Shown here: positions 49,636 through 58,449 of the stretch, piece after piece
Position numbering within the stretch: the first letter of the stretch is position 1
Layout of the letters: each line of letters opens with the position of its first letter
From: Roseovarius sp. MMSF_3359
Lineage (GTDB): Bacteria > Pseudomonadota > Alphaproteobacteria > Rhodobacterales > Rhodobacteraceae
Assembly: GCF_030733385.1 (NCBI RefSeq)
Contig: NZ_JASHJC010000014.1
Location: forward strand, 1 to 64,000
Length of the DNA stretch: 64,000 nt
Direction of reading: 5' to 3'
Program-made: the position numbers and the translations under genes
The notes under the pieces: model-generated
The model's input: the letters and a program-made list of their open reading frames with translations, nothing else
What the model was told of the DNA's origin: nothing
Database searches by the model: none

Positions 49636-50774
49636 TTCTTGCCCTCCGAATAGGGATCCGCCGCATCGCGCAACCCATCACCGACGAAGACGAAGGCCAT
49701 GACCAGCACGATGAAGAAGATCACCGGGATGAAATACCATTGATAGTTCAGGAGTACATCGGCGCTGGTGGCTTTCTGCAGCATCACGCCCAGAGAACTT
49801 ACCGGGTCCTTGAGGCCCAGACCGATGAAGCTGAGCGCGGTTTCCGACAGGACCATGTAGGGGAAGGAGATCACCAGATCGACGATGATGTAGCTGGTGA
49901 AGCTGGGCAGGAGGTGGCGCCGGATCACGTGGCCGGGCTTCGCGCCGCAAAGCTGTGCCGCCAGCACGTATTCCTGGTTCCGCTCAGTCAGAAGATGCGT
50001 TCGCACACGCCGTGCCAGGGTGGGCCACCCGATGAAGCCCAATATGAGGGATATGTAGAAAAACCTCGCCTCCGCCGTCATTTCCGGCGGCATGAAGGCC
50101 GCCACCGCCATGAAGAGGGGGATGGCGGGCACCGTTCGGACCGCGTCGGTTATCATTTGTATGACCCCGTCGATCCAGCCGCCGTAATAGCCGGACACCC
50201 CTCCGATTATCAAAGCCAGCACGAAGGCTATGAAGACACCGATGGAGCCCACCTTCATCGAGGTCCAGATCGCATGGAGCGTGCGCGAGAAGATATCCTG
50301 CCCGTCCTCATCGGTACCAAAGAGGTGGATCTTGCCGCCCTCGACGCCGAAAAGATGCGTGTCCATGTGGATCAGGTCAAAGAGGTGGTAATCATCGCCT
50401 TCGACAAAGAACTTCATGTAAAGGCGCGTGTCCTCGTCCACCGTGGTCACCCAGCGGAAATTCGTGGCCATCGAGCGTTCGCGTTTGACCGCGTGGATGA
50501 AGGGCCGGGCGGAGCAGCCATTGCTATCGCAGAATTTGGGGAGTTGTGGCGCGCCGTTGGTGTAATCCTTGTCGCGGCCCGCAATCGTGGGATCATAGGG
50601 CGACAGGAAGGGCGCGAAGATGCCCGACAGCATCATTGCCACAAGGATCACCGCGGCCACCAGTGCGGCACGCTGCTTCTTGAACCGGGCCCAGATCAAT
50701 TGCCCTTGTGAGGCGGTGAAATAGGCCTCTTTGGCCTTTTGGTCCTGCAGGTTGTCCGGGGTTACATCAGTCAT
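49632..50774 (-). CDS. ABC transporter permease (DppC/OppC type, with insertion)
   Basis: 380 residues, about 80 longer than DppC. After the first membrane helix (about 35-57) a non-membrane insertion of nearly 120 residues contains PQLPKFCDSNGCSARPFIHA and FFVEGDDYHLFDLIHMDTHL before GTDEDGQDIFSRTL and the five-helix permease domain. The EAA-type loop is near ALICGAKPGHVIRRHLLP-like text (seen as AQLCGAKPGHVIRRHLLPS). This extended form resembles AgpC-like permeases of rhizobial alpha-galactoside importers, which argues against a plain peptide role. Confidence 0.88.
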   Translation of the reverse strand: MTDVTPDNLQDQKAKEAYFTASQGQLIWARFKKQRAALVAAVILVAMMLSGIFAPFLSPYDPTIAGRDKDYTNGAPQLPKFCDSNGCSARPFIHAVKRERSMATNFRWVTTVDEDTRLYMKFFVEGDDYHLFDLIHMDTHLFGVEGGKIHLFGTDEDGQDIFSRTLHAIWTSMKVGSIGVFIAFVLALIIGGVSGYYGGWIDGVIQMITDAVRTVPAIPLFMAVAAFMPPEMTAEARFFYISLILGFIGWPTLARRVRTHLLTERNQEYVLAAQLCGAKPGHVIRRHLLPSFTSYIIVDLVISFPYMVLSETALSFIGLGLKDPVSSLGVMLQKATSADVLLNYQWYFIPVIFFIVLVMAFVFVGDGLRDAADPYSEGKK

Positions 50775-50779
50775 GGCCG

Positions 50780-51784
50780 TTACCTCAGGATACTTTTGCG
50801 GACACGCGGATCAATCACGGCGAGCAGAATGTCGGTGAAGAAGTTGAGCGTGACGATGGATGCGGTCAGCAGGAAGATGATCGCACCGGCAAGTTGTTGG
50901 TCATTCGAGCGCGCCAGCGCCTCGATCAGCAGCGCGCCAGCTTCGGTCAGCGTCAGGATCAGCGCCACGATGGGCAATTCGTTGAAGATCCGGTTCAGGT
51001 CGAAGCCCAGCGAATTGACGATGGGTCCAAGCGCATGGCGGGCAGGGTAGCGCCACAGGAGCTTGCGGCCAAAAACACCCCGTGCCGAGGCGGCGGTGAC
51101 GTAGAGTTTGCCGATCTCATCGGACATCAGCGCGCGCACGGTCTGCAGGGCAAAGGCCGTGGCCGACCATCCGAGGATGAAAATCGGCAGCCAGGCGTGT
51201 TTCAAAAGATCGACGAACTTGTCCCAGTCCCAGGGGGCATCGCGGTATTCCTTGCTGAACAATCCGGTCAGCGTCTCGCCGAACCATATGGTCGAGACCA
51301 GCATGATCATCAGCGCCAGCAGGAAGTTTGGCATGGCCAGACCCAGATAGCTGAAGAGGCGCAGGCCGTTGTTGAGGAAGGGGTTGTTCGACGCGGCCGA
51401 AATGATGCCAACCGGAATCGCGATGGCATAGGCCAGCGCCAGAGCGGCGAGACAGATGGCCAAGGATAGCATGAACTTGTCGCCCAGAAGCTGCGCGATG
51501 TTGACCCTCAGGATGCAGCTATCGCCATATTCGCCCTGAAAGGCGTTGACGATCCAACTGGACCAGCGGACCAGGAACGGCCGGTCAAGGCCGAGCCGTT
51601 GGCGTTCGATTTCGATGTCCTCTACGGAGATCCCCGACCCTTGGGTGTTCTTGAAAGCCAGGTACCGTTCGGCGCAATCGCCCGGCACTAATTCCATGAG
51701 AGTGAAGACAACCAGCGACACGATAATCAGCGTCGTCATCGCCATCATCGCCCGGACTATAACGAAGCGGCCGAATTGCAGCAT
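50780..51784 (-). CDS. ABC transporter permease (DppB/OppB type)
   Basis: 334 residues with six membrane helices; first helix about 10-32 (MAMTTLIIVSLVVFTLMELV), the conserved GDCAERYLAF following, and the cytoplasmic coupling loop near ASARGVFGRKLLWRYPARHA. It pairs with the OppC-type permease five bases downstream. A hairpin-bearing spacer separates it from the binding-protein gene. Confidence 0.9.
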   Translation of the reverse strand: MLQFGRFVIVRAMMAMTTLIIVSLVVFTLMELVPGDCAERYLAFKNTQGSGISVEDIEIERQRLGLDRPFLVRWSSWIVNAFQGEYGDSCILRVNIAQLLGDKFMLSLAICLAALALAYAIAIPVGIISAASNNPFLNNGLRLFSYLGLAMPNFLLALMIMLVSTIWFGETLTGLFSKEYRDAPWDWDKFVDLLKHAWLPIFILGWSATAFALQTVRALMSDEIGKLYVTAASARGVFGRKLLWRYPARHALGPIVNSLGFDLNRIFNELPIVALILTLTEAGALLIEALARSNDQQLAGAIIFLLTASIVTLNFFTDILLAVIDPRVRKSILR

Positions 51785-51850
51785 GTTCCCGTTCCGTAGT
51801 TTTGCCTTGGAGCGCCGGATCAGGCGGCGCGCGGCAATTGCGTACTTGGT

Positions 51851-51876
51851 CTGCGGGCAGCCGAAACCGCCCGCAG
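51851..51876 (-). promoter_or_regulatory. intercistronic hairpin after the binding-protein gene
   Basis: Stem CTGCGGGC/GCCCGCAG (8 bp, 10-nt loop) in the 113 bp spacer between binding-protein and permease genes, without a T run. Such hairpins commonly stabilise the binding-protein mRNA and lower expression of the permeases. Confidence 0.6.
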
Positions 51877-51897
51877 CACGTTATGTTGCGATGCCGA

Positions 51898-53937
51898 TTA
51901 CTCGGTCAACCACCACTGCGAGGCCCGGTACGGGTAGGTCCGGTAGTACTCGTAGGAGTGTGTCTTGAACTCGGTGAAGTTCTGCAACTTTTGGCTTTGA
52001 TAGATCGGCGCCGGCGCGTTGACCGTGCCGATGAAGAGCAGGTTTTCAACCATGTTCTTCACCATGCGCGCCCCGGTTTCGGCGAACTCTGCGCTGGCCT
52101 GATCGGCCGATTGCAGGGTGTTCACGTCGGCCATCAGCTCTTTGACGTATTCCGGCGGCTCAACACCGGCGGATCCATCGCTGTCGACCCATTCCGCCCA
52201 GAGCATGCCGGTGCGGTTGCCAAAGTAGTTCTCGAACGGCGGCACCCAGAGCTCGTTGTTGCCCAGAACGATGGCGAGCGGCTGACCCTTGCGCCACATG
52301 GACACGTCGAGCTTGTTCGACGATTGCGCCGAGCGATACTCATCCGGGGTCACTTCCTTGACCACCGAGTCGATGCCCACATCCTTCCAGAACTGCGCGA
52401 CCAGTTCGACGGTCTGACCGGCGATCCCTTGTGTCGAGAAGTTCATGTTCAGGACCAGCTTTTCGCCATTGGGCAACTCGCGAATGCCATCGCCATCGGT
52501 ATCGGCCATGCCCAGTTCGTCGAGAAGCGCGTTAGCGGCATCCGGATCGAACTCGGTCTTGTAGTTTTCCCAGGACGCATCCGCAAATTCAGGCAGCGGT
52601 GAAAAACCCACATACTGTTTCGGCGTGCCTTGGCCAAAGAAACCAACCTCGTTCAACTCGTCGCGGTTGATCGCAATCGACATCGCCTCGCGGAAGCGCA
52701 GATCGCCGAAAACCTTGCGCTTTTCCGGGTCCTCATGGGTCACGTTGAAGCCAAAGGCCCCCATGGTGATTTCCGGGCGCAGGTAGATGTTGTACCCACC
52801 TTTTTCCTGATTTTCCAAAAGGATAGGTGCAGACGCCAGCTGCAACGATTGCGATTTGTAATCGACTTCGTTGTTGACCAGTTTGAGGATCCGAACCTCG
52901 TTGTCGTTGATATAGACCTCGTCCTGCTCACTGATATAGGGCAGTTGCTGACCGGTCGGATCAACCTGATGGAAATAGGGGTTGGCCACAAGGTGGCGAC
53001 CCTCGGTCGTGTCGGTGATGTAGATATGGCTTTCGAGCGTCGGATAGGTGCTCTTGGGCAGGTTATCCGCAATCTCCGGACGGCTCAGCATCGGGGTGGG
53101 CGTGTCCGTCCAGTCCGAGTTACCGTAGTAGGCTTTGATCGCGTCATAGCCGTTTTCAAATCCAAGGCTCTGCGCATAGCTATCCGCGTCGGCATTAATA
53201 TCCGGGTGGAACTGACCCAGGAAGTGCATCGGCTGGAAGCCCTGACCAAAGTGCGTCGCGAAGTGTGCCAGCAGGCCCGGCTTGGGTGCAGGCAGGTTGA
53301 ACACCACGGTTTCGGCATCAGGGGCGTCCACGGTCATGGTTTCGCCGCCGACGGTCACGTAATCCTTGGGCTTTTCAAAGATGTTCGTGTCCAGCATCAG
53401 GTTGTCGTGCCAGAATTTCACATCGGCGCTCGTGAACGGTGCACCGTCGGACCATTTGTGACCCTTGCGCAGTGTGAAAGTAAGCTGCGTGAAATCATCG
53501 TTCCACGACCACGATTTCGCGATGTTTGGCACGATGGTTTGCAAGTCATCCGAGTAACGCACCAGGTTGACGTGACGCACCGAGAGGAAATCCGACGTGC
53601 CGGCTTCGGTCGCGTTCGACAGGACGTCGAGCGTGCCGCCATAGGTGCCGATCGAGTCGTAAGGCACGACAACAAGTGGATCTTCGGGCAGGCGATCGGC
53701 CAAAGCTGGCAATTCGCCATTGCCTTTGATCTGGCCGTTCAGCGCGGCGATATCCGGGTTGGCCGAGAATTCCATGGTGCAGCCCGCGGCCGCCTGGAAC
53801 TCGGACAGGTCGTATTGCTGCGGGTATGCGCCCGCGGCCACGCCCTGCATATCGGCGACCGTAACCGCCGGGCAGTTTGCATAGGCTGCTGCGGGCAAGG
53901 CAACAGCGGCAACGCCTGATAACAATAGTCTTTTCAT
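51898..53937 (-). CDS. ABC transporter substrate-binding protein, family 5
   Basis: 679 residues from the ATG at 53937, with GGAGG upstream. Signal peptide about 1-20 (cut after AAYA), then an SBP_bac_5 domain interrupted by insertions; the LRKGHKWSDGAPFTSADVKF motif (about 148-167) is diagnostic. At 679 residues it is much longer than DppA/OppA (about 540) and closer to AgpA-like oligosaccharide-binding proteins. The C-terminus is rich in Tyr/Trp (YEYYRTYPYRASQWW). Substrate probably a sugar derivative or oligosaccharide, not proven. Confidence 0.88.
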   Translation of the reverse strand: MKRLLLSGVAAVALPAAAYANCPAVTVADMQGVAAGAYPQQYDLSEFQAAAGCTMEFSANPDIAALNGQIKGNGELPALADRLPEDPLVVVPYDSIGTYGGTLDVLSNATEAGTSDFLSVRHVNLVRYSDDLQTIVPNIAKSWSWNDDFTQLTFTLRKGHKWSDGAPFTSADVKFWHDNLMLDTNIFEKPKDYVTVGGETMTVDAPDAETVVFNLPAPKPGLLAHFATHFGQGFQPMHFLGQFHPDINADADSYAQSLGFENGYDAIKAYYGNSDWTDTPTPMLSRPEIADNLPKSTYPTLESHIYITDTTEGRHLVANPYFHQVDPTGQQLPYISEQDEVYINDNEVRILKLVNNEVDYKSQSLQLASAPILLENQEKGGYNIYLRPEITMGAFGFNVTHEDPEKRKVFGDLRFREAMSIAINRDELNEVGFFGQGTPKQYVGFSPLPEFADASWENYKTEFDPDAANALLDELGMADTDGDGIRELPNGEKLVLNMNFSTQGIAGQTVELVAQFWKDVGIDSVVKEVTPDEYRSAQSSNKLDVSMWRKGQPLAIVLGNNELWVPPFENYFGNRTGMLWAEWVDSDGSAGVEPPEYVKELMADVNTLQSADQASAEFAETGARMVKNMVENLLFIGTVNAPAPIYQSQKLQNFTEFKTHSYEYYRTYPYRASQWWLTE

Positions 53938-54398
53938 GTTTCCTCCATTGGACATTTAGTCAGACAAGGAGGGACTGGCGCTTTTTGTTGACATTATGAT
54001 GACAGCCATCCCCCCGGATTTTTTTGTTTTTTGGTTTCCCCCAAGTTTCAGCCTGGAATTGCGATTCCGACCTCTGACACCTGACAGTAGGGCAGAAAAC
54101 GACGTCGCTACAATCGTATAATTTCTATCGTTTCAAAAGAAAAAATTATAACGCGCTGCCGCGTTGGCCTGCCGCGATGCCCCATGCCGTGAAAATGGGC
54201 ATCGTGATACAGCGCAGGGTTGGGTGTGGGACAGGTCGCGGGCGCCGAATGTCGTGAACTCGCATTTGAATTGAACGGCTTGGCCCGTCGCCCTTGATGT
54301 TCCAAGGATGGCCGATGCGTTCCCGCGAGATATGGCTAGAAGAATCAAAGCACGTCACGATAGGCTTCGTTGAGTTGCGGGAACAGGGGGGCGATCGG
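53938..54398. other. divergent regulatory region, ABC importer / ArgE-like gene
   Basis: No gene supported. The AT-rich segment 54105-54155 holds an 8 bp inverted repeat TATAATTT (54117-54124)/AAATTATA (54143-54150), a possible operator or promoter. CGATGCCC (54175-54182) can pair with GGGCATCG (54197-54204). A T-rich run near 54020-54040 lies in the importer leader. Confidence 0.45.
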
Positions 54399-55562
54399 GT
54401 GGCTGATACTTTGACTTCTGCGGTGGAGATACTCGAACGCCTCGTGGGCTGTGAGAGTGTTTCGGGCCGGCCAAACCACGAGATTGTCGGATACATTTCC
54501 GATTGGTTGCGAACGCAGGGCGTTGAGGTCACCATCAGCCGCGATGCCGATGGTGAGCGTGCGAATGTCTTTGCGACCATCGGTCCGCCTGTCGATGGCG
54601 GTGTCGTGCTGAACGGGCACACGGATGTCGTACCTGTGGAGGGGCAGAACTGGTCTTCGGATCCATTTCAGCTGACCCGCAAGGGGGATCGGTTTTACGG
54701 GCGCGGATCCGTCGACATGAAGGGTTTCCTGGCCTGTGTGATGGCGTCCGTGCCGGTGTTTCAGGCGGCCCGTTTGACGCGGCCCGTGCATATCGCCTTC
54801 ACCTATGACGAAGAAATCGGTGGTATCGGCATGCCGGTGCTGTTGGAGCAGATGGGGACGCTGTCCTATCGTCCGTCGATCGTCATCGTGGGCGAACCCA
54901 CGGATATGAATATCGTCACCGGTCACAAGGGCGGTGACGAGATGCGCACCGAGATTACCGGGTTCGAGGTTCATTCCTGCGACCCCACCAGAGGCGTGAG
55001 CGCCATTTCCGTGGCCGGCAAGCTCATTGCCAAGATCGAGGAAATCGGCGCCAGGCTGGCCGCGGCGCCATACCCCGGATCGCCGTTCGAGCCACCTTAT
55101 GCCACCTTCAACATCGGGACCATTGAAGGCGGAGCAGCACGAAACGCGACGGCGGGGTGGTGCAATTTCGATTGGGAGTTCCGCGGGATGCCGGGGGAAG
55201 ACAGCCGTGTCATCATTGCCGAGATCGAAACCTATGCGGCGGAGCAGCTTTTGCCAGCAATGAAGGCGGTGCACGAAAACGCGGCGATCAATATCATCAC
55301 CGAAGTCGCTGTGCCGTCGCTGGATGACCGGAATGCCGGACCTGCCGCGGCTTTCGTCAGCGAGATCACCGGTCAGAACAGCCGAAATGTCGTCTCCTTC
55401 GGCACCGATGCCGGGTACTTCAGTGATGCGGGTCTCTCGACCGTTGTGTTTGGGCCGGGGACGATCAAGCGCGCGCACGGAGCAGATGAGTTCATCGAAG
55501 AGCGGGAGTTGGTCCAAGGACTGGATTTCCTGCGCGCAGTTGCTCGGAAACTCTCGGAATAG
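54399..55562 (+). CDS. ArgE/DapE family M20 deacetylase
   Basis: 387 residues from GTG 54399, chosen because a G-rich ribosome site lies just upstream and the start then aligns with the ArgE at 12241-13395. NGHTDVVPV (H74), GRGSVDMKG (D106), TYDEEIGG (E138/E139) and GEPTDMNIVTGHKG show a full catalytic site. It is a divergent paralogue: the dimerisation segment reads GFEVHSCDPTRGVSAI. N-acetylornithine is one possible substrate, but its place opposite an ABC importer suggests another N-acyl amino compound. Confidence 0.82.
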   Translation: MADTLTSAVEILERLVGCESVSGRPNHEIVGYISDWLRTQGVEVTISRDADGERANVFATIGPPVDGGVVLNGHTDVVPVEGQNWSSDPFQLTRKGDRFYGRGSVDMKGFLACVMASVPVFQAARLTRPVHIAFTYDEEIGGIGMPVLLEQMGTLSYRPSIVIVGEPTDMNIVTGHKGGDEMRTEITGFEVHSCDPTRGVSAISVAGKLIAKIEEIGARLAAAPYPGSPFEPPYATFNIGTIEGGAARNATAGWCNFDWEFRGMPGEDSRVIIAEIETYAAEQLLPAMKAVHENAAINIITEVAVPSLDDRNAGPAAAFVSEITGQNSRNVVSFGTDAGYFSDAGLSTVVFGPGTIKRAHGADEFIEERELVQGLDFLRAVARKLSE

Positions 55563-55728
55563 GAGCCTGAAGGCTCGACAACCGCGCCCCTAGCAGGTTG
55601 GGCCAACCGACCTCCTGAGCGTCTCGCGATTATAGTTGGCGAGTTGCGGAACGTTGATTGTCTGGCGGCAACGCCTTCTTCGGGTTGCATGCGCGCGGAT
55701 GTGCCTCAACGCTTCAGAGATCGTCTGC

Positions 55729-57732
55729 TCAATTCGGGGACATCTGGCGGGAGGGACGGTTGTTGTTCATTGCCGCGCTGAATGCCGCTTCTGGCGCTTC
55801 CGGACGGCCAAAAAAGTAGCCTTGCCCATTCTGGGCGCCCATTTTCGTGACGATTGAACCTTGCCGGTCGGTCTCGATCCCTTCCACGGTGACCTCGAAT
55901 TCGAGGTTCCGGGCGATATCCATGACCGACGTCAACAACAGGCGGGCTTTTTCGGAGCTTTCGAGTTCTTCGACGAGAGAGCGGTCGATCTTCAATTCAT
56001 CGGCGCTTGTGGTTCGCAGATAGGCCAAGGAGGAGTATCCCGTCCCGAAGTCGTCGATGGCGATTTTGCAGCCAAGTTTACGCAAACCGCTGATGACCGA
56101 GCGGGCTTGCTTCCAGTCGCGCATTTCCATGGTCTCCGTAATCTCCAGCGTCAATCGACTGGGGTTCAACAAAGAGGACCAAAGCGCATCCTGCACCCAT
56201 TCGACGATACGAACAGATGTAAAATGCAGCGCCGACAGGTTAACGCTGACCGAAAAATCTGTTCCGTGATCCGTGTTCCAATCGGCAACCATCTTGGTGG
56301 CATTCCGCAGGACGAAATGGTCGATATCGACGACCATGCCGCTTTCCTCGGCGATCAGGATGAACTGATTGGGCGGTACAAGCTGCCCGCCGCGCCGCCA
56401 GCGGACCAATGCCTCGAATCCGAAGACCTTTTTGTCAACCAAGGTGACCTTGGGTTGCAGATGTACCTCGAGGTCACCGTGTTGGATGGCGCCAGGCAAT
56501 TCTTCAAGCATGTCGCGGCGTTCCTGGTAGCGCCCCTCAAGCTCATGATTATAGAATGTATAACACCCGCGGCCTGCGGATTTGGATGCGTAAAGCGCAA
56601 AATCGGTTACCCTCGACAGGAGGTCCAGCGTCACCGTTTCGTTTTGCGAAACCTGTGTCGACGTGGCCAGACCGATGCTCAGCCCGATCTCGAAACTTTC
56701 GCTTTCAAAGGAAAAAGGTGCCGCGACGTCGGACAGTATCCGCTGGCACAGGCTGGTCAGCCGGACCACATGGTCGCTGGGAACAACGATGGCGTATTCA
56801 TCCCCGCCCAGACGAGCTGCGAACCCCTTGTTTTCGTTGGCGAGCTTCGAGAGTACGCCCCCGACATGCTTGAGCACCGCATCGCCCGCGGCATGTCCGT
56901 AGGTATCGTTAATCATCTTGAATTCGTCCAGGTCAATGAACAGAAGCGCCAAGGGCCGATCGTCCTTGAGCATCCTCTCGAGCCTGTCCTGAAACTGCGA
57001 CCGGTTTGGGAGCCTCGTAAGTGGATCGAAAAACGCCAGGAACTCCACCCGCGCTTCAGCACTTTCGCGGGCACGGCGGCCCAGAACCTCTCGCCGCAGC
57101 AGCAGCAATGCCACCGAGCCGATCAGGGTCAGGCAGGTCAGGTTGGCGAGCACAACAACCTGCTGTTTGCGCACGGCCCGGGATTGTTTGTCCAGTACCT
57201 TGTCCGCCTGCCGCCGCATGTCGTCGAGGAACTGAACCAGATGACTGCGGGCATCGACGGCCGCGGCCAGCAGCGTGTCCATGAGAAGATCAATGTCGGG
57301 GCTGTCCTCGGCGATTGCGGCATCGGCAATCTCGATGATCTGATCCAGTGAATTGATCGTTGCCGGTGCCGACCTGATTTCCTCGTGCTGTGCGATGGAC
57401 GCCCGCAAGCTATCCAGTCGCACGAACAGCACATCGGTCGCATTGGCAAAATCGCTCTTCAGCTCTGGCGTCATCTCGCCGGTATTGACGGCCTTTTGCG
57501 TGACCATCAGGAGCCTGTGGATGTCGCTCAGTGCGACATATCCGTTGCGTGCGTTCTGATCGCGAAACTTGGAGTGATTGAACTCCAGCTGGCTCACGAC
57601 GGTTTGCACGTAAAACCCGACCGCGGCACAGATGACAAACAACAGGCCGACGACCGAGATTATGCCCAGGCGCGAGGCAAACCTGTCCAGGATCCGGTCA
57701 AGCCGGCCGGTTATTTTTCCCGTGCCGATCAT
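55729..57732 (-). CDS. membrane GGDEF-EAL protein (c-di-GMP turnover)
   Basis: 667 residues. Two transmembrane helices (about 22-44 and 192-213) bracket a helical periplasmic sensor of about 145 residues. The GGDEF domain has RLGGDEY (GGDEY at 309-313, a mild variant) and GHAAGDAVL; the EAL domain has FEALVRW (EAL 440-442), SVNLSALHF, LEITETM, AIDDFGTGYSSLAYLR and VEGIET, so phosphodiesterase residues look intact. Either or both activities are possible. The gene starts eight bases after the stop of the secreted Mo-fold protein gene, a probable sensor partner. Confidence 0.9.
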   Translation of the reverse strand: MIGTGKITGRLDRILDRFASRLGIISVVGLLFVICAAVGFYVQTVVSQLEFNHSKFRDQNARNGYVALSDIHRLLMVTQKAVNTGEMTPELKSDFANATDVLFVRLDSLRASIAQHEEIRSAPATINSLDQIIEIADAAIAEDSPDIDLLMDTLLAAAVDARSHLVQFLDDMRRQADKVLDKQSRAVRKQQVVVLANLTCLTLIGSVALLLLRREVLGRRARESAEARVEFLAFFDPLTRLPNRSQFQDRLERMLKDDRPLALLFIDLDEFKMINDTYGHAAGDAVLKHVGGVLSKLANENKGFAARLGGDEYAIVVPSDHVVRLTSLCQRILSDVAAPFSFESESFEIGLSIGLATSTQVSQNETVTLDLLSRVTDFALYASKSAGRGCYTFYNHELEGRYQERRDMLEELPGAIQHGDLEVHLQPKVTLVDKKVFGFEALVRWRRGGQLVPPNQFILIAEESGMVVDIDHFVLRNATKMVADWNTDHGTDFSVSVNLSALHFTSVRIVEWVQDALWSSLLNPSRLTLEITETMEMRDWKQARSVISGLRKLGCKIAIDDFGTGYSSLAYLRTTSADELKIDRSLVEELESSEKARLLLTSVMDIARNLEFEVTVEGIETDRQGSIVTKMGAQNGQGYFFGRPEAPEAAFSAAMNNNRPSRQMSPN

Positions 57733-57740
57733 AGGTCGAG

Positions 57741-58250
57741 TTACTGCTCCGCCGAAATACGTGCTGCCATCCAGACGAGGTTGGATTCCGTCGTGTCACC
57801 CGACGCGGTATAGGCATCCATGTCGATAATGAACTGGATCGGGCCACGGGCGCGGCGGGTATGCGGCTTGCCGTTGACGCGGGTCGCCACCAGAACATCG
57901 AGGCTATCCCAGATGACCCGCGGGATGACGGTGCTGTAGTCATTTTCCGCCCTGACCGAGATCGCGTCAGCCTCACGAATGCCGTGGGCGGCCAGCACAT
58001 CAGCCAGCAACACGCCTTCAAACCGCGCGGGAGCGTCGCGCCACGGGGTTGCCGTTGTCAGGCTGTAGGTCGGAAACTCTTCGAGTTGCGACGGCGAATA
58101 GGCGGTTTCGCTCCCATCCGCACCAACCACCACAAGGGTGGCATCAGTGTGGCTGATGGGCGCAAGATCAACGGGCGTGATCGGATCGGCCCACAGGATT
58201 TTGGTGGAAAGGAGAACTGCCGAAAGGGCGGAGAATACGGGAATTTTCAT
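57741..58250 (-). CDS. secreted molybdopterin-binding-fold protein without cysteine
   Basis: 169 residues from the ATG at 58250; signal peptide about 1-21 (cut near LWA-DP). The pattern TATPWRDAPARFEGVLLADV, AENDYSTVIP and ARGPIQFIIDMD matches the oxidoreductase molybdopterin-binding (sulfite-oxidase-like) fold. There is no cysteine at all, so the cysteine that ligates molybdenum is missing and an enzymatic role is unlikely. Next to a membrane GGDEF-EAL gene, a ligand-binding sensory role is my inference. Confidence 0.7.
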   Translation of the reverse strand: MKIPVFSALSAVLLSTKILWADPITPVDLAPISHTDATLVVVGADGSETAYSPSQLEEFPTYSLTTATPWRDAPARFEGVLLADVLAAHGIREADAISVRAENDYSTVIPRVIWDSLDVLVATRVNGKPHTRRARGPIQFIIDMDAYTASGDTTESNLVWMAARISAEQ

Positions 58251-58449
58251 GGCGCAGCCTGCTCGTTGATTAAACCTGCTGCAAGCTACTCCCGATCCGT
58301 TTAAGGAGCTGTTTAATTCCCGGTTTTCGCGGCCGCAAAACCGTGGAAAATACATCTAATTTGAACGATCTGCGGGCGGCTGAACCGATGTTTGTACGGC
58401 GTCGCCTAACCAAACGTCAAGGTGCTGCTTTGACGATGAAACGTCATCC

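Noticed and set aside
58321..58343. Terminator between the kinase-like gene and the Mo-fold protein gene
   Set aside because: The CGGTTTT/AAAACCG hairpin has no T run on the relevant strand and lies over 100 bases beyond the kinase-like gene stop; it could as well be part of the next leader.
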